Shown: piece by piece, positions 40,798-50,278 of the stretch | Layout of the letters: every line of letters starts with the position of its first letter | Numbering within the stretch: the stretch's first letter is position 1 | DNA from: Deltaproteobacteria bacterium | GTDB lineage: Bacteria; Lernaellota; Lernaellaia; JACKCT01 | Assembly: GCA_027493875.1 (NCBI GenBank) | Contig: JAOSJX010000012.1 | Coordinates: 248,001-312,000, forward strand | Direction: 5' to 3' | DNA length: 64,000 nucleotides | Translations under genes and position numbers: made by a program | Notes under the pieces: generated by a model | Told to the model about the DNA's origin: nothing | Database searches by the model: none | What the model saw: only the letters and a program-made list of their open reading frames with translations

Positions 40798-41679
40798 ATG
40801 AAAGCGTCCCTCGCTGAAATGCTTTGGATTTCCGTCCGGCCGAAGCATTGGATCAAGAATACGCTCCTGTTCGCGGCGCTCGTCTTTGCGCGCGAACTCG
40901 GCGACATGACGCTTCTGGCTCGGGCCGTGGCGGCATTCGTCGTCTTTTGCATGCTCGCGTCGGCAAGCTACCTCATCAATGACGTTCTCGACCGTCAGGG
41001 CGACCGTATTCATCCCATGAAAGGATCTCGGCCCGTCGCCGACGGACGGTTGGGCGCCGGAACAGCCCTTGCCGTGGCCGTTCTCTTAGCGGTGGCCGGG
41101 TTGTGGGCCGCGTCGACCCTCGGCCGGGCGTTCGCCATGGTCGCCGCCGTCTTTGTCGTCACGCACTTGCTCTATAGCGCCTTTCTTCAGCACGTGGTGA
41201 TCGTCGACGTCTTCGCGCTGGCCGCCAACTATGTCCTGCGGGTCGCCGCGGGCGCGGTTGTGGTGAACGTTCCCATGAGTCCGTGGCTCGTTATTTGTAC
41301 GTTGCTGCTATCGCTTTTTCTCGGCTTGTCGGCGCGTTCGCTTGATTTCAAGCTGCTTGGGGAGCACGCGGGCGCGCATCGCCGCAGCTTGGCCCAGTAC
41401 AACCCCTACCTGCTCGATCAGATGATCGCCGTCATCACGAGCGCGATTCTCATTACGTATACGCTCTATACGATTGCCCCGGAAACGGCGGCGAAGTTTG
41501 AAACGGACAAGCTCGTCTTGACCGTCCCTTTTGTTCTTTACGGTATCTTTCGATACCTCTATCTCTTGCATCGTGGCGATCAACGATTATCGATCGAACG
41601 CGCGCTCGTCGCCGACCGGCCGATGTTGGTCAACGCGGCGCTCTACACTCTGACGATTGTTTTGATTGTTTACGTTTGA
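40798..41679 (+). CDS. UbiA-family prenyltransferase (DPPR synthase-like)
   Basis: Intact, 293 residues with about eight membrane helices. RPKHWIKNTLLF and NDVLDRQGDRIHPMKGSRPV are the motifs of the decaprenyl-phosphate phosphoribosyltransferase branch of the UbiA family, which attaches phosphoribose to polyprenyl phosphate for arabinan-type glycans. The second Asp motif is LSARSLDFKLLGEHAGAHR. Exact substrate not proven. The neighbouring NodB deacetylase is consistent with surface-glycan work. Confidence 0.88.
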   Translation: MKASLAEMLWISVRPKHWIKNTLLFAALVFARELGDMTLLARAVAAFVVFCMLASASYLINDVLDRQGDRIHPMKGSRPVADGRLGAGTALAVAVLLAVAGLWAASTLGRAFAMVAAVFVVTHLLYSAFLQHVVIVDVFALAANYVLRVAAGAVVVNVPMSPWLVICTLLLSLFLGLSARSLDFKLLGEHAGAHRRSLAQYNPYLLDQMIAVITSAILITYTLYTIAPETAAKFETDKLVLTVPFVLYGIFRYLYLLHRGDQRLSIERALVADRPMLVNAALYTLTIVLIVYV

Positions 41680-41706
41680 TGCAGCTCGGCCGGCACGACG
41701 ACGACG

Positions 41707-42472
41707 TCAGGCGCCCGCATCCCTGATTTCCGCGGCGAGGGCTTCAAAAGCCTGCGCGCCTTTGGTGCGCGGCGCGTATTCCCAAATCGTCTGGCCCATA
41801 CTCTGCGCCTCGTCCACTGTGACGTTGTAGCCGATCACCGTTTTTGCCAGCTGCGGCCCGAAAAAGTCCCGCAGCTTCTGCAGAATGGCGTTGGCAAGAC
41901 GCGTATTGCGATACAGCACCGGGAACGACAAGGCTGATACGGAGATCGGATTTACCGTAATTTTTTTGGATTGCTTCGACTGTTTCAACGATTTCCGCGC
42001 AGCCGTCGAGGGCGAGATAGGTCAGGCTGACCGGGATGACGATCTCGGTGGTCGCAACGAGGACATTCAGCGTCAGCAGGCCGAGAGACGGCGGCGTATC
42101 GAAAACGACGACCGCGTAGTCGGTCAGCCCGGCGACTTTCGACGCGAGTTTGGTCGCCCGGTTCTCGTCTCCCGCGGCCGCGATGGAAAATTCCGTGAGG
42201 GTTTTATTCGAGACGATGGCATCGAGTCCCGAAATCCGCGTCGGGCGAACGGCGTCGGAGACCCGGACGGAATTATCCAGCAGCAAATCCAACGTCGTCG
42301 GGCCCGGCGCTTTCACGTCGAGGCCGAGGCACTTGCCCGCCTGACCCTGGGGATCGAGGTCGACGAGCAGCACGCGCCCGCGGCCGTGCTCGGCCAGATA
42401 GGCCGCGACGTTCACCGCGAGGGTCGTTTTGCAACTGCCTCCCTTTTCGTTGACAAAAGCAATGGAACGCAC
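41707..42472 (-). CDS. ParA/Soj-family ATPase
   Basis: About 255 residues after repairing a break in a T7 run near 41965. The deviant Walker A motif reads VNEKGGSCKTTLAVN, with the signature Lys kept but Cys where most ParA have Gly. Walker A' VLLVDLDPQG and Walker B VVVFDTPPSLG are normal. These ATPases position chromosomes, plasmids or protein cargo on the nucleoid. No ParB or parS is present, and the gene sits 37 bp after a small coiled-coil gene, so a cargo-positioning role is possible (inference). Confidence 0.88.
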
Positions 42473-42509
42473 GCCGGACTCCTCGCGCTTAAAAAGGAAT
42501 GATCAAGTG

Positions 42510-42827
42510 TCAGCCGAGATCGGCGCCGAGTTTTTCGAGGCGAAGCGCCAAGCTGTCGATGCGGTCTTCGAGCCGGGACACGTTCTTTTCCAGTCCCTGC
42601 GCGCGCTCGGCGAGGCGATCGTAATCCCTCTTACTCGGAATGCCCGCCATCGAGGAAACCAGCGCGACATTGCGGTCAAAACGGCGTTTTGTTTTCGCGG
42701 CGCGTTGAACGGCCGCTCCCAGCGCGGACGCGAACCGCGGATTCGTGAGCAATTCGTGGGTCATATCCGCGATCGTCTCATCGCGCATTTTCCCTAGGCG
42801 CGTAATAAATCCTTCTTGATTACTCAC
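42510..42827 (-). CDS. Small coiled-coil, phasin-like protein
   Basis: 105 residues from GTG 42827, which has the ribosome site GGAGAGGAA; the longer ORF-track start is not supported. An Ala-rich amphipathic N-terminal part is followed by GIPSKRDYDRLAERAQGLEK and a heptad-patterned C-terminal coiled coil. This resembles phasin/PhaE-like granule-associated proteins, but no PHA synthase is in the window. It probably forms an operon with the ParA-like gene downstream and could be its partner or cargo adaptor. Confidence 0.6.
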   Translation of the reverse strand: MSNQEGFITRLGKMRDETIADMTHELLTNPRFASALGAAVQRAAKTKRRFDRNVALVSSMAGIPSKRDYDRLAERAQGLEKNVSRLEDRIDSLALRLEKLGADLG

Positions 42828-42936
42828 GGGTTCCTCTCCGAGAAAAACGCCCAACCATCATCACAAACGTTTCCTCCAAGTCAAGTGACGAAGAATTTTG
42901 AATGGCGAAAGCGCCTCGGAAATGACGCGGCGCGGC

Positions 42937-42949
42937 TGACTAAAAGTCA
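42937..42949. promoter_or_regulatory. Palindrome, possible TetR operator
   Basis: TGACT-AAA-AGTCA is a perfect 5-bp inverted repeat in the spacer between the phasin-like gene and the first TetR gene. Its position fits an operator, but the assignment is inference. Confidence 0.35.
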
Positions 42950-42989
42950 CAAAGATCCTTGAATTTTCGGGGAAATCGCCGTTAGTCGC

Positions 42990-43017
42990 TTGACCAAAGT
43001 CTCGTCTTGGATAGTAT
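42990..43017 (+). promoter_or_regulatory. Sigma-70-type promoter for first TetR gene
   Basis: TTGACC and TAGTAT boxes separated by 16 bases, about 55 bp upstream of the TetR start. Good match to the housekeeping consensus by eye. Confidence 0.5.
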
Positions 43018-43072
43018 TTTTCGAAGCAGGGCGGTGTACGGACCACTTTTGTTTTTGAATGCGGGGGATCAA

Positions 43073-43646
43073 ATGAGCGATAAAAAGGATCTGATTATCC
43101 ACGCGGCGACGATGCTATTTGCCCGGCGAGGTTTTTGCCAACACCACGGTCGAGGACATTTCCCAAATGGCCGGCCTTGGAAAAGGGACCGTCTATCTCT
43201 ATTTCCGCAGCAAGGAGGAAATCTTTGTCGAGGTCATGAACGCCGAATCGGAAAAGTTCTTCAAGCCGATCCGCGACGTGCTCTCCAAAGACGGACCCTT
43301 TGAGGCGCGTCTGCGTGATTACATTAAAACGCGGCTCAACTCGATCGACTCGATCGTGAAGAATTACAACATGTCCCAACCGGTGTACGAAGAGACGATC
43401 AACGAGCTCAACCGGGCGGGCCGCCTTTTCGGACGCGTGGAATGCGAGATTCTCGAACAGATGATATCGCAGGGCGTCGCGCGCAAGGAACTCGCGTTCG
43501 ACGATACGCAACTCGTCGCGCAGGCGATTACCGCCACGCTGGATTCGCTCGACATGCCGTGGCTTTTCGAGGAAAAAAGCTCCGACGCCATCGAGCGCAA
43601 AACCGAAACGCTGGTTCGTTTTTTTCTGAAGGGACTCACGGGCTAG
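43073..43646 (+). CDS. TetR-family regulator
   Basis: About 190 residues from MSDKKDLI. The N-terminal helix-turn-helix reads AATMLFARRGFANTTVEDIS after removing one extra T near 43131, then GLGKGTVYLYFRSKEEIF. The C-terminal ligand-binding domain ends RFFLKGLTG. It lies upstream of a second TetR gene and an RND efflux operon and probably takes part in its control. About 37% of residues in the DNA-binding part are shared by eye with the second TetR, so the two may be duplicates. Confidence 0.9.
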
Positions 43647-43916
43647 GAGCCGGCAGGCCGTGGACCGGCACGTCGACGGATGAGCGCCGGGACGCCGATC
43701 TCAGGGTCACGAAGGCTTCAAATACGTTCCAATATTTCTGCGCCTTCGTTCCTTGATCTCAAAGCTCCGACACTCCACGGCTCGACGATCTTTGCCCCCG
43801 GGCTCCGAGGCGTCCGACGAGCGATAAAATAGACCGATCCTCTTGACAAGAAGGCCTAAGGGCGCATCATGACCGCGACGACCGTTTTGGTCATTGATCC
43901 GCCGAGAAAACTAATC
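43647..43916. promoter_or_regulatory. Spacer with promoter and inverted repeat upstream of second TetR
   Basis: No ORF of note. A TTGACA at 43843 with CATCAT 16 bases later is a plausible promoter. Immediately downstream ATGACC (43869-43874) and GGTCAT (43889-43894) form a spaced inverted repeat, positioned as an autoregulatory TetR operator between promoter and start codon. The remaining sequence (43,650-43,800) shows nothing recognisable. Confidence 0.4.
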
Positions 43917-44496
43917 ATGACTGACGTCAAGAAAAGAAGCCATCGTCGAATCCGCCATCCGCCATTTCGCGCGGCGCGGTCTTCACAAAACGACCGTCAA
44001 CGAGATCGCCGCCGGCGCCGGCATGGGCAAGGGCACCGTCTATCTCTATTTCCAGAGCAAAGAGGAAATTTTTTCCGAGGTCGTGCGGCGGGAAACGGCG
44101 CTCTTTCTCGACCGCCTCGAGGAAGTTGTGCATGAAGACCACGGGATCGCCGACAATCTCAAGCGCTTTATCGTCGCCCGCGTCACTCACCTGTCCGAGC
44201 GCGTCATGCTGCACGCCGTCAATCAAGACATTTTCTCCGAAGTGCGGACCGAGGGTGAAAAAGCCGTCGCGTACGCGGTGGAAAAAGAGCGCGAGATCGT
44301 CGAAGCGATGCTTCAACGCGGTATCGACAAAGGCGAACTGCGAACGTTTGACGTCCACGACATCGCGCTCGCCTTCATTTCCGCTCTCAAGGGGATCGAG
44401 TCACGCTGGGTTTTTCAGGGCGAGGATCTCGGGCTCGAACGGAAAGTGGAGCTGCTTGTTGATTTGATTATCAACGGGGTGAGATACCGGAACTGA
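43917..44496 (+). CDS. TetR-family regulator of the efflux operon
   Basis: About 192 residues from MTDVKKEAIVESA; the upstream ATG at 43869 falls in the presumed operator. One extra A near 43930 breaks the frame. Helix-turn-helix RHFARRGLHKTTVNEI, then GMGKGTVYLYFQSKEEIF. The C-terminal domain ends LIINGVRYRN. It lies 35 bp before the TolC-like gene in the same direction, so it is most likely the local repressor of the efflux operon. Confidence 0.9.
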
Positions 44497-44531
44497 ACGG
44501 CGAACCCACCCCGGGAAAGCGTTCCGTATCC

Positions 44532-45963
44532 ATGGGTTTCTGGCGACCAAGCGCCGGGCCGACGGCCCGGCGCCCGTTCTTAGGAGCATGGCTCTTCGGC
44601 CTCGCGCTCGCCGTCGTCCTCGTCGCCGCCACCGTCCACGCTCAAGACGCCGCCGAGACCGCCGCCGACCTGACGTCTTTAACGCTTGAGCAGGCCATCG
44701 GCATCGGGCTGTCCGCCGGTGAGGAACCGCAAATCGCGCGCGAGGAAATCAATCGTGCCGACGCGGTCGTCACGGAACACTATTCCGCCGTTTTTCCCCA
44801 TCTCACCGGCATCTCCGGCTATACGTACAACATCGAGCGGCCCGTCCAAAAAGTCGATTTCAGCGGCTTTAATCCGCTGCTGGCCGAGTTGAATCTGCCC
44901 CCGATGGAACCCGCAGGAAATACCGCTCGTCTACCGGCACGAATGGGAGTTCGGCCTGCACGCAACGCAGAATCTCGTGACGTTCGGACGCATCGGTAAA
45001 GCGCTCGATCTGGCCAAACAGTCGCGTGAAGCCAGCCGCGAAAGTGCGACGCTGACGGATCAGGACACGGCGGTCCGAATCGCCGAGGCGTACTACGGCG
45101 TGGTCCTGGCGAAAGAGTTGGCGCAGATCGCCCATCAGAACAAACAACTTGCCGATCTGCATCTGAACGACGCCCTCGCGCACCTCAAAGCGGGACTGCG
45201 AAGCGACTTCGACGTCATGCAAAACCGCGCCGAGGTTTCGTCGGCCGAAGCCAATGTGATCGAACTTGAGTCGCGCGAAGAGATTGCGAAAAAAGCGCTT
45301 CTGTCCGCGATGGGGCAGCCGCTGGACCGCGATGTGGAAGTCGCCGAAAACTTTCGCGAAGAAGTCGTCGAGGGCGATGCGGACGAACTGGTGGCCACGG
45401 GTGTGTCCCGCCGGCGCGAGTTGGTCCTTCTCAATCTGCAAAGCGGGATGAGCCGTACCGCCGCGGGTCTGTACACCGCGAACATGCTGCCGACGATCGA
45501 CGCCCGGATGGACTATACCTGGTCCGGCGTGAGCCAGACCGAGGAAGACCGCGTCTGGCCCGTGGAAGACGATTGGCGCAATTTCTGGTCCGTCGGCGTC
45601 GGCCTCACCTGGCCGATCTTCGACGGCTTCGAAAACTGGGGAAAACGGCGTCAGGCGTTGGCGCAGGAACGCATCTCCAAACTTCGTCTGGCGCAAAGCG
45701 AACGCACGATCGCGCTTGAAATCGAGCAACTCACCAAAAGGCGGGACGCGCTGATGAAGCAACTCACCGCCCGCAAGGACGCGGTCGACCTCGCACAGCG
45801 GGCCTTCGAGTTGGCCTCGCTTCGGTACGACTCCGGGTTGGGGACGCTCATCGAGCGGGCGGATGCCAAAGCCGTTTGGACGCGTGCGCGCGTCGCACTC
45901 CTCCAAACGCTGTACGATCTGAATCTCGCGCGGGTGCACTTGCGGCGCGCATTGGGAGAGTAG
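44532..45963 (+). CDS. TolC-family outer-membrane efflux protein
   Basis: About 477 residues with one frame break near 44927. Signal peptide (GLALAVVLVAATVHAQ), then TLEQAIGIGLSAGEEPQIAREEINRA, the usual start of the TolC alpha-barrel, and long coiled-coil helices in two halves (LADLHLNDALAHLKAGLRSDFDV and DLAQRAFELASLRYDSGLGT). It forms the exit duct for the pump encoded by the next two genes. Short spacers (35 and 4 bp) support one operon. Confidence 0.9.
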
Positions 45964-45967
45964 AGCG

Positions 45968-47070
45968 ATGAAAAAAAGCGTGGCCATGGTGCTCGGCGTC
46001 GGCGTGGCGGTCGCGGGTCTCGTCGCTTTCCGCTTCGCGTCCCGCGGCGAGGAAAAAGTGGAAAGCATCGAGGATATTCAGAAAACAGAGGGCGTACCGG
46101 TCGAGGCCTTGGCGATTGAACGCGCGCCTTTTGAGCGCTGGCGTGTTTTTTCCGGCGCGGTCGAGGGCAAGGTCCAAGCCTCCATCTACGCGCATTTCCC
46201 GGCGCGCGTCCGCGCCGTCCACGCCCGGCAGGGGGGGATAAGATCGGCGCCGGCAAACTCGTCATCAGCCTCGACCCGCTCTCCAGCGCCGGCTCCTACA
46301 GTGCGCTCAATCAGGCGCGCGTGCGCGTTGAAGACGCCAGGCGGCTCTACGAACGCATGAAGCCGCTCTACGACGCCGGGGCTATCAGCCGCGAAGAATT
46401 CGATCAGGCGAAAAGCGCGTACGACATGGCGTCGTCGGGCCTGACGGACGCGTCGCATTCGGTGCAGTTGGCCAGTCCGATCCAGGGCGTGTTGACGGAC
46501 GTTCGCGTCGACGCCGGCGACCGCGTCGAGAGCGGCGATACGCTCGCCGTGGTCGCGGACCTTTCGGAACTGCGGCTGATTCTGGACGTTTCCCAGAACG
46601 ACGTGGAGGAGTTTGAGGAAGGGCAGGTTGTCGTGATCGGGCGCGACGCCGCGGCCCGATCGAACGCCCCGGCCGGGCGCGTCGCGCGCGTCGGCCTTTC
46701 CGCCGATGCGAAAACGCGGCTCTTCCGAGTGGAAATAGCGCTCGAGGCCGACCCCGAATTACGTCCGGGGACGCTACGTTACGCGCAAGTGCGGACGTAC
46801 CGTCACGACGACGCGATCGCCGTGCCGTTGGCGTCGGTGCTGGAAGACGGCGGAGGGCGATACGTGTACGTCGTCTCTCCGGACGGCGCCGCCGAGCGGC
46901 GGAACATCGTCGTCGGCCGGAGCAGCGAGGAATTTTACGAAGTCGTCTCCGGACTCTCTGACCGGGACCGCGTCGTCGTTTGGGGCCAGAACCGCCTTAA
47001 GGAAGGCGCCAAGGTCAGGATCGTCGGTCAGGGCGACGGCGCCGCGGCGGACGAAGGCGAGGCCGCATGA
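45968..47070 (+). CDS. RND efflux membrane-fusion protein (HlyD/AcrA type)
   Basis: About 367 residues with one break in a G7 run near 46232. N-terminal anchor (MVLGVGVAVAGLVAFRF), lipoyl-like halves either side of a short hairpin (ARVRVEDARRLYERMKPLYDAG), the segment ASPIQGVLTDVRVDAGDRV, then beta-barrel and membrane-proximal domains (IAVPLASVLEDGGGRYVYVV). It links the inner-membrane pump to TolC. Stop and next start overlap as ATGA. Confidence 0.92.
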
Positions 47071-50000
47071 ACGTCGCCCGCGTCGCCGTTGACCGGCCCG
47101 TTCTCGCGACGGTTCTTATCGTCGCGCTGGTCGTGTTCGGCGCCTTTTCCTTCTTTCAATTGTCGCAGGAGTTGATCCCGAAAATCGACTTTCCGGTAGT
47201 CGTGGTGACGACCGTCTATCCCGGCGCGGGGCCGAAGGAAGTCGAAACGCAGGTCACGGAAAAACTTGAAGAGGAAATCGGGTCCGTTGCCGGGCTGCGC
47301 AAACTCGATTCGCAAAGCCTGGAAAATCTGTCCATCATCATCGCGGAGTTCGAGCTCGAAGTGCCCAGCGCGCTGGCGGCGTCGGACGTCAAGGACAAGG
47401 TCGATCTGGCCGTCCAGCAGCTTCCGGATGACGCCGATCCGCCCGTCGTTCAACAGTTCAGTTTCGGCGCCTTTCCCGTCCTCAACGTCGCCGTGTCATC
47501 CGACCGGCCCTCGCCGAAACCACGCACTTGGCCGATACGCGCGTCAAGGACGCGCTCTCGCGCGTGCCCGGCGTCAGCAAGGTCGAATTGGTCGGCGGCC
47601 TCCAGCGCGAAATCGTCATCGCCTGCCATGCGGACCGGCTGCGTTCCTACGGACTATCGATCCTCGACGTCGCCGCGTTCATTCAGGCGGAAAATCTCAA
47701 CTTCCCGGCGGGCACCATCACGGGTCCCCTGAACGAATATTCGTTGCGGATGGTCGGCGAGTTTACCGATCTCGACGAACTGCGGCGCACGCGGCTCGTC
47801 ACACCCTCGGGCGCCGTCGTGCATCTGCGCGACATCGCCGACGTCGAGGACGCGCACGAGGACCCGCGCACGCTCGCGCGCTTTCTCGGCCGCCCGGCGG
47901 TTTCGCTCCAGGTCATGAAAAAGACGACGCCAACACGGTCCAGACCAGTGACGGCGTCACGGCCGCGCTTGCCAAACTCCGACCCTGGCTCGATGCGGAA
48001 CGGATCGATGCCGTCGTCGCCAACGACCGCGCCGACTACATCCGCGAATCCGTCCGCGATGTGCTCACGAACATCGTGATCGGGATTCTGCTTACGTCGC
48101 TGCTGCTCTATCTGTTCCTGCACGATATCCGCTCCACGGTGATCGTCGCCGTCGTCATGCCCGCCAGCATCGTCGCCACGTTCTCGCTGATGTATTTCGC
48201 CGATTTCACGATCAACAACATCACGCTCATGGCCATCGGCATCAGCATCGGCGTGCTCGTCACAAACTCCATCGTCGTGCTCGAGAACATCAACAACAAA
48301 CTCGCCGAGGGCATGAGCAGCCGCGACGCGTCCGTGATCGGCACGTCGGAAATCGCCGTCGCGGTCATTGCCAGCACGATGACCAACCTCGTCGTCTTTT
48401 CGCCGATCGCGTTCATGAAGGGCATCATCGGACGTTTCTTCTACCAATTCGGCCTCACCGTCGTGTTCGCGACGCTCGTCTCGCTGGTCATGTCGTTTAC
48501 GATGACGCCGCTCATGGCGAAGCTGTTGCTCAAGCGGCGCGCCACGGGAGAGGTCGAGCACAAGCACGCCGCCCTGCCGATGCTCGCGCGGTTCGACCGG
48601 GCCTGGGACCGCTTCTACGACGAACTCGCCTCCGACTATCGCCAAGCGCTGACCTGGGCGCTCCACCATCGGGCCCTCGTCATGATCGTCACGGCTCTCT
48701 CCTTCGCCGGGGGCTGCGGCCTCATGACGCAGGTCGGCAGCGAGTTCTTTCCGCACGGCGACGAGGGCATCATTCTCATTCAGGCCAAGTTGCCCGCGGG
48801 AACGAGCATCGAGCAGACCGACCGCACGCTCGCGCAAGTTCGAGGGCTGGTGGAGAACCTGCCCGAGGTCAAAACGACGCTCTCGGAAATCGGGGGCTCC
48901 GGCGTCGGCGTCGAGGAGGGACAGATCACTCTCAAGCTGGTCGGCATGGACGAGCGCGACCGGAGCACCGACGAGATCGTTGACGCGATCCGCCCGCGGC
49001 TCGCGTCGATTCCCGCGGCGGATATCCGCACGGCCACTTCCGCGGGCATGGGCGGCGGCGCCGACTATCCGATCCAGATCGAGATCACGGGCCCGGACCT
49101 GACCGTCGTCAACGGCCTGGCGGAGAAGGTCGCCGGGATCGCCCGGTCGGCGCCCGGCGTCATCGACGTGCATACCACCTACGAGTCCGGCAAACCGGAG
49201 TTGTCCTTTGTTCCGGATCGTTCGCAGATGTCGCATTACGGCGTCACGTCCCTGCAGGTGGCCATGGCGCTGCGCACCGCGTTTCAAGGATCCGAAGTCT
49301 CCTACTACCGCGAGGCGGGGGAGGACTATGACGTGCGCGTTCGCATGGCCGGCGGCGAGCGCGCCGACGTGGCGTCGTTCGAAAACGTCGTGCTCCGCAC
49401 CGCCGAGGGGTACCTGCCGCTCACGCAACTCGGCCAGATCAGCGCTGACGCGGTCGGAAACCAAAATCGAGCGTAAAAACAAACAACGCGTCATCCGCGT
49501 GCGTGCCAACGTCTCCGGAACCACCTCGGGCGAGGCCGTCGAACTGATCCAACCGAAGATCGCCGCAAGCGTCACGCCGCCGCCCGGATACGAAATTTTC
49601 TTCGCCGGCGAGGCCGAGCATATGGCCAAGGAATTCGGCTATATTTTTCAGGCGCTCATCCTGGCGATCCTGCTGACCTACCTCGTGCTCGCCGCGATTC
49701 TCGAGGACTTCGTCCATCCCTTCACGATCATGCTCACGCTGCCCCTCGGCATGATCGGCGTCGCGTTGGCGCTGTTCGTCGGCGCCGTGTCCATCAACCT
49801 CATGAGCCTCATGGCCATCGTCATGCTGGTCGGCATCGTTGTGAACAACGCCATTCTGATTCTGGACTACGCCAAGCAGCTCCGGCTGAAAGGGAAGGAG
49901 CTGGTGGACGCCCTGCTCGAAGCGTCCTCCACGCGGCTGCGTCCGATCATCATGACCAACCTCGCCATCGCCGTGTCGGTCGCGCCGCAGGCCGTCGCGG

Positions 50001-50161
50001 GCGCGGGCGCCGAATTCCGCCGCGCCCTCGCCGTCGTGACCATGGGCGGCGTTCTGGTGAGCGCGGTGTTCACCCTGTTCCTGATCCCCTGCATTTACAC
50101 GGCCTTCGACCGCTTCACGATCAAACCCGCGGTCGAGCCGGCGCCCTCCCGGCAAAGCTGA
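47067..50161 (+). CDS. RND efflux permease (AcrB/HAE1 type)
   Basis: About 1031 residues, full family length, with three frame breaks (near 47505, 47928 and 49462). It begins NVARVAVDRPVLATVLIV and has two six-helix blocks with large periplasmic loops. In membrane helix 4 (about residue 400) the sequence is GVLVTNSIVVLENI, where most RND pumps have Asp in the VDN/VDD motif used for proton relay; here it is Thr-Asn (codons ACA AAC). Helix 10 has GIVVNNAILILDYAK. Substrate unknown; multidrug or envelope-lipid export are both possible. Confidence 0.93.
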
Positions 50162-50212
50162 CCGAATTTCGTCACGGGCCACAAAACCGTTTCCCGCGTC
50201 GCACGATTCCTC

Positions 50213-50237
50213 TATAATAAAGCGTTAATGATACGCT
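50213..50237 (+). promoter_or_regulatory. -10 box and inverted repeat before phosphatase gene
   Basis: A perfect TATAAT (50213-50218) is followed at once by AGCGT-N7-ACGCT (50221-50237), a possible operator overlapping the transcription start. No convincing -35 box, so an activator or extended element may be needed. Confidence 0.4.
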
Positions 50238-50278
50238 GTTGACGCGGCCAAGGCCGACGATTCGAAGGATATAAAGTT

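Noticed and set aside
47683-49629. 648-codon minus-strand ORF
   Set aside because: Antisense to the RND permease, which is identified with confidence.
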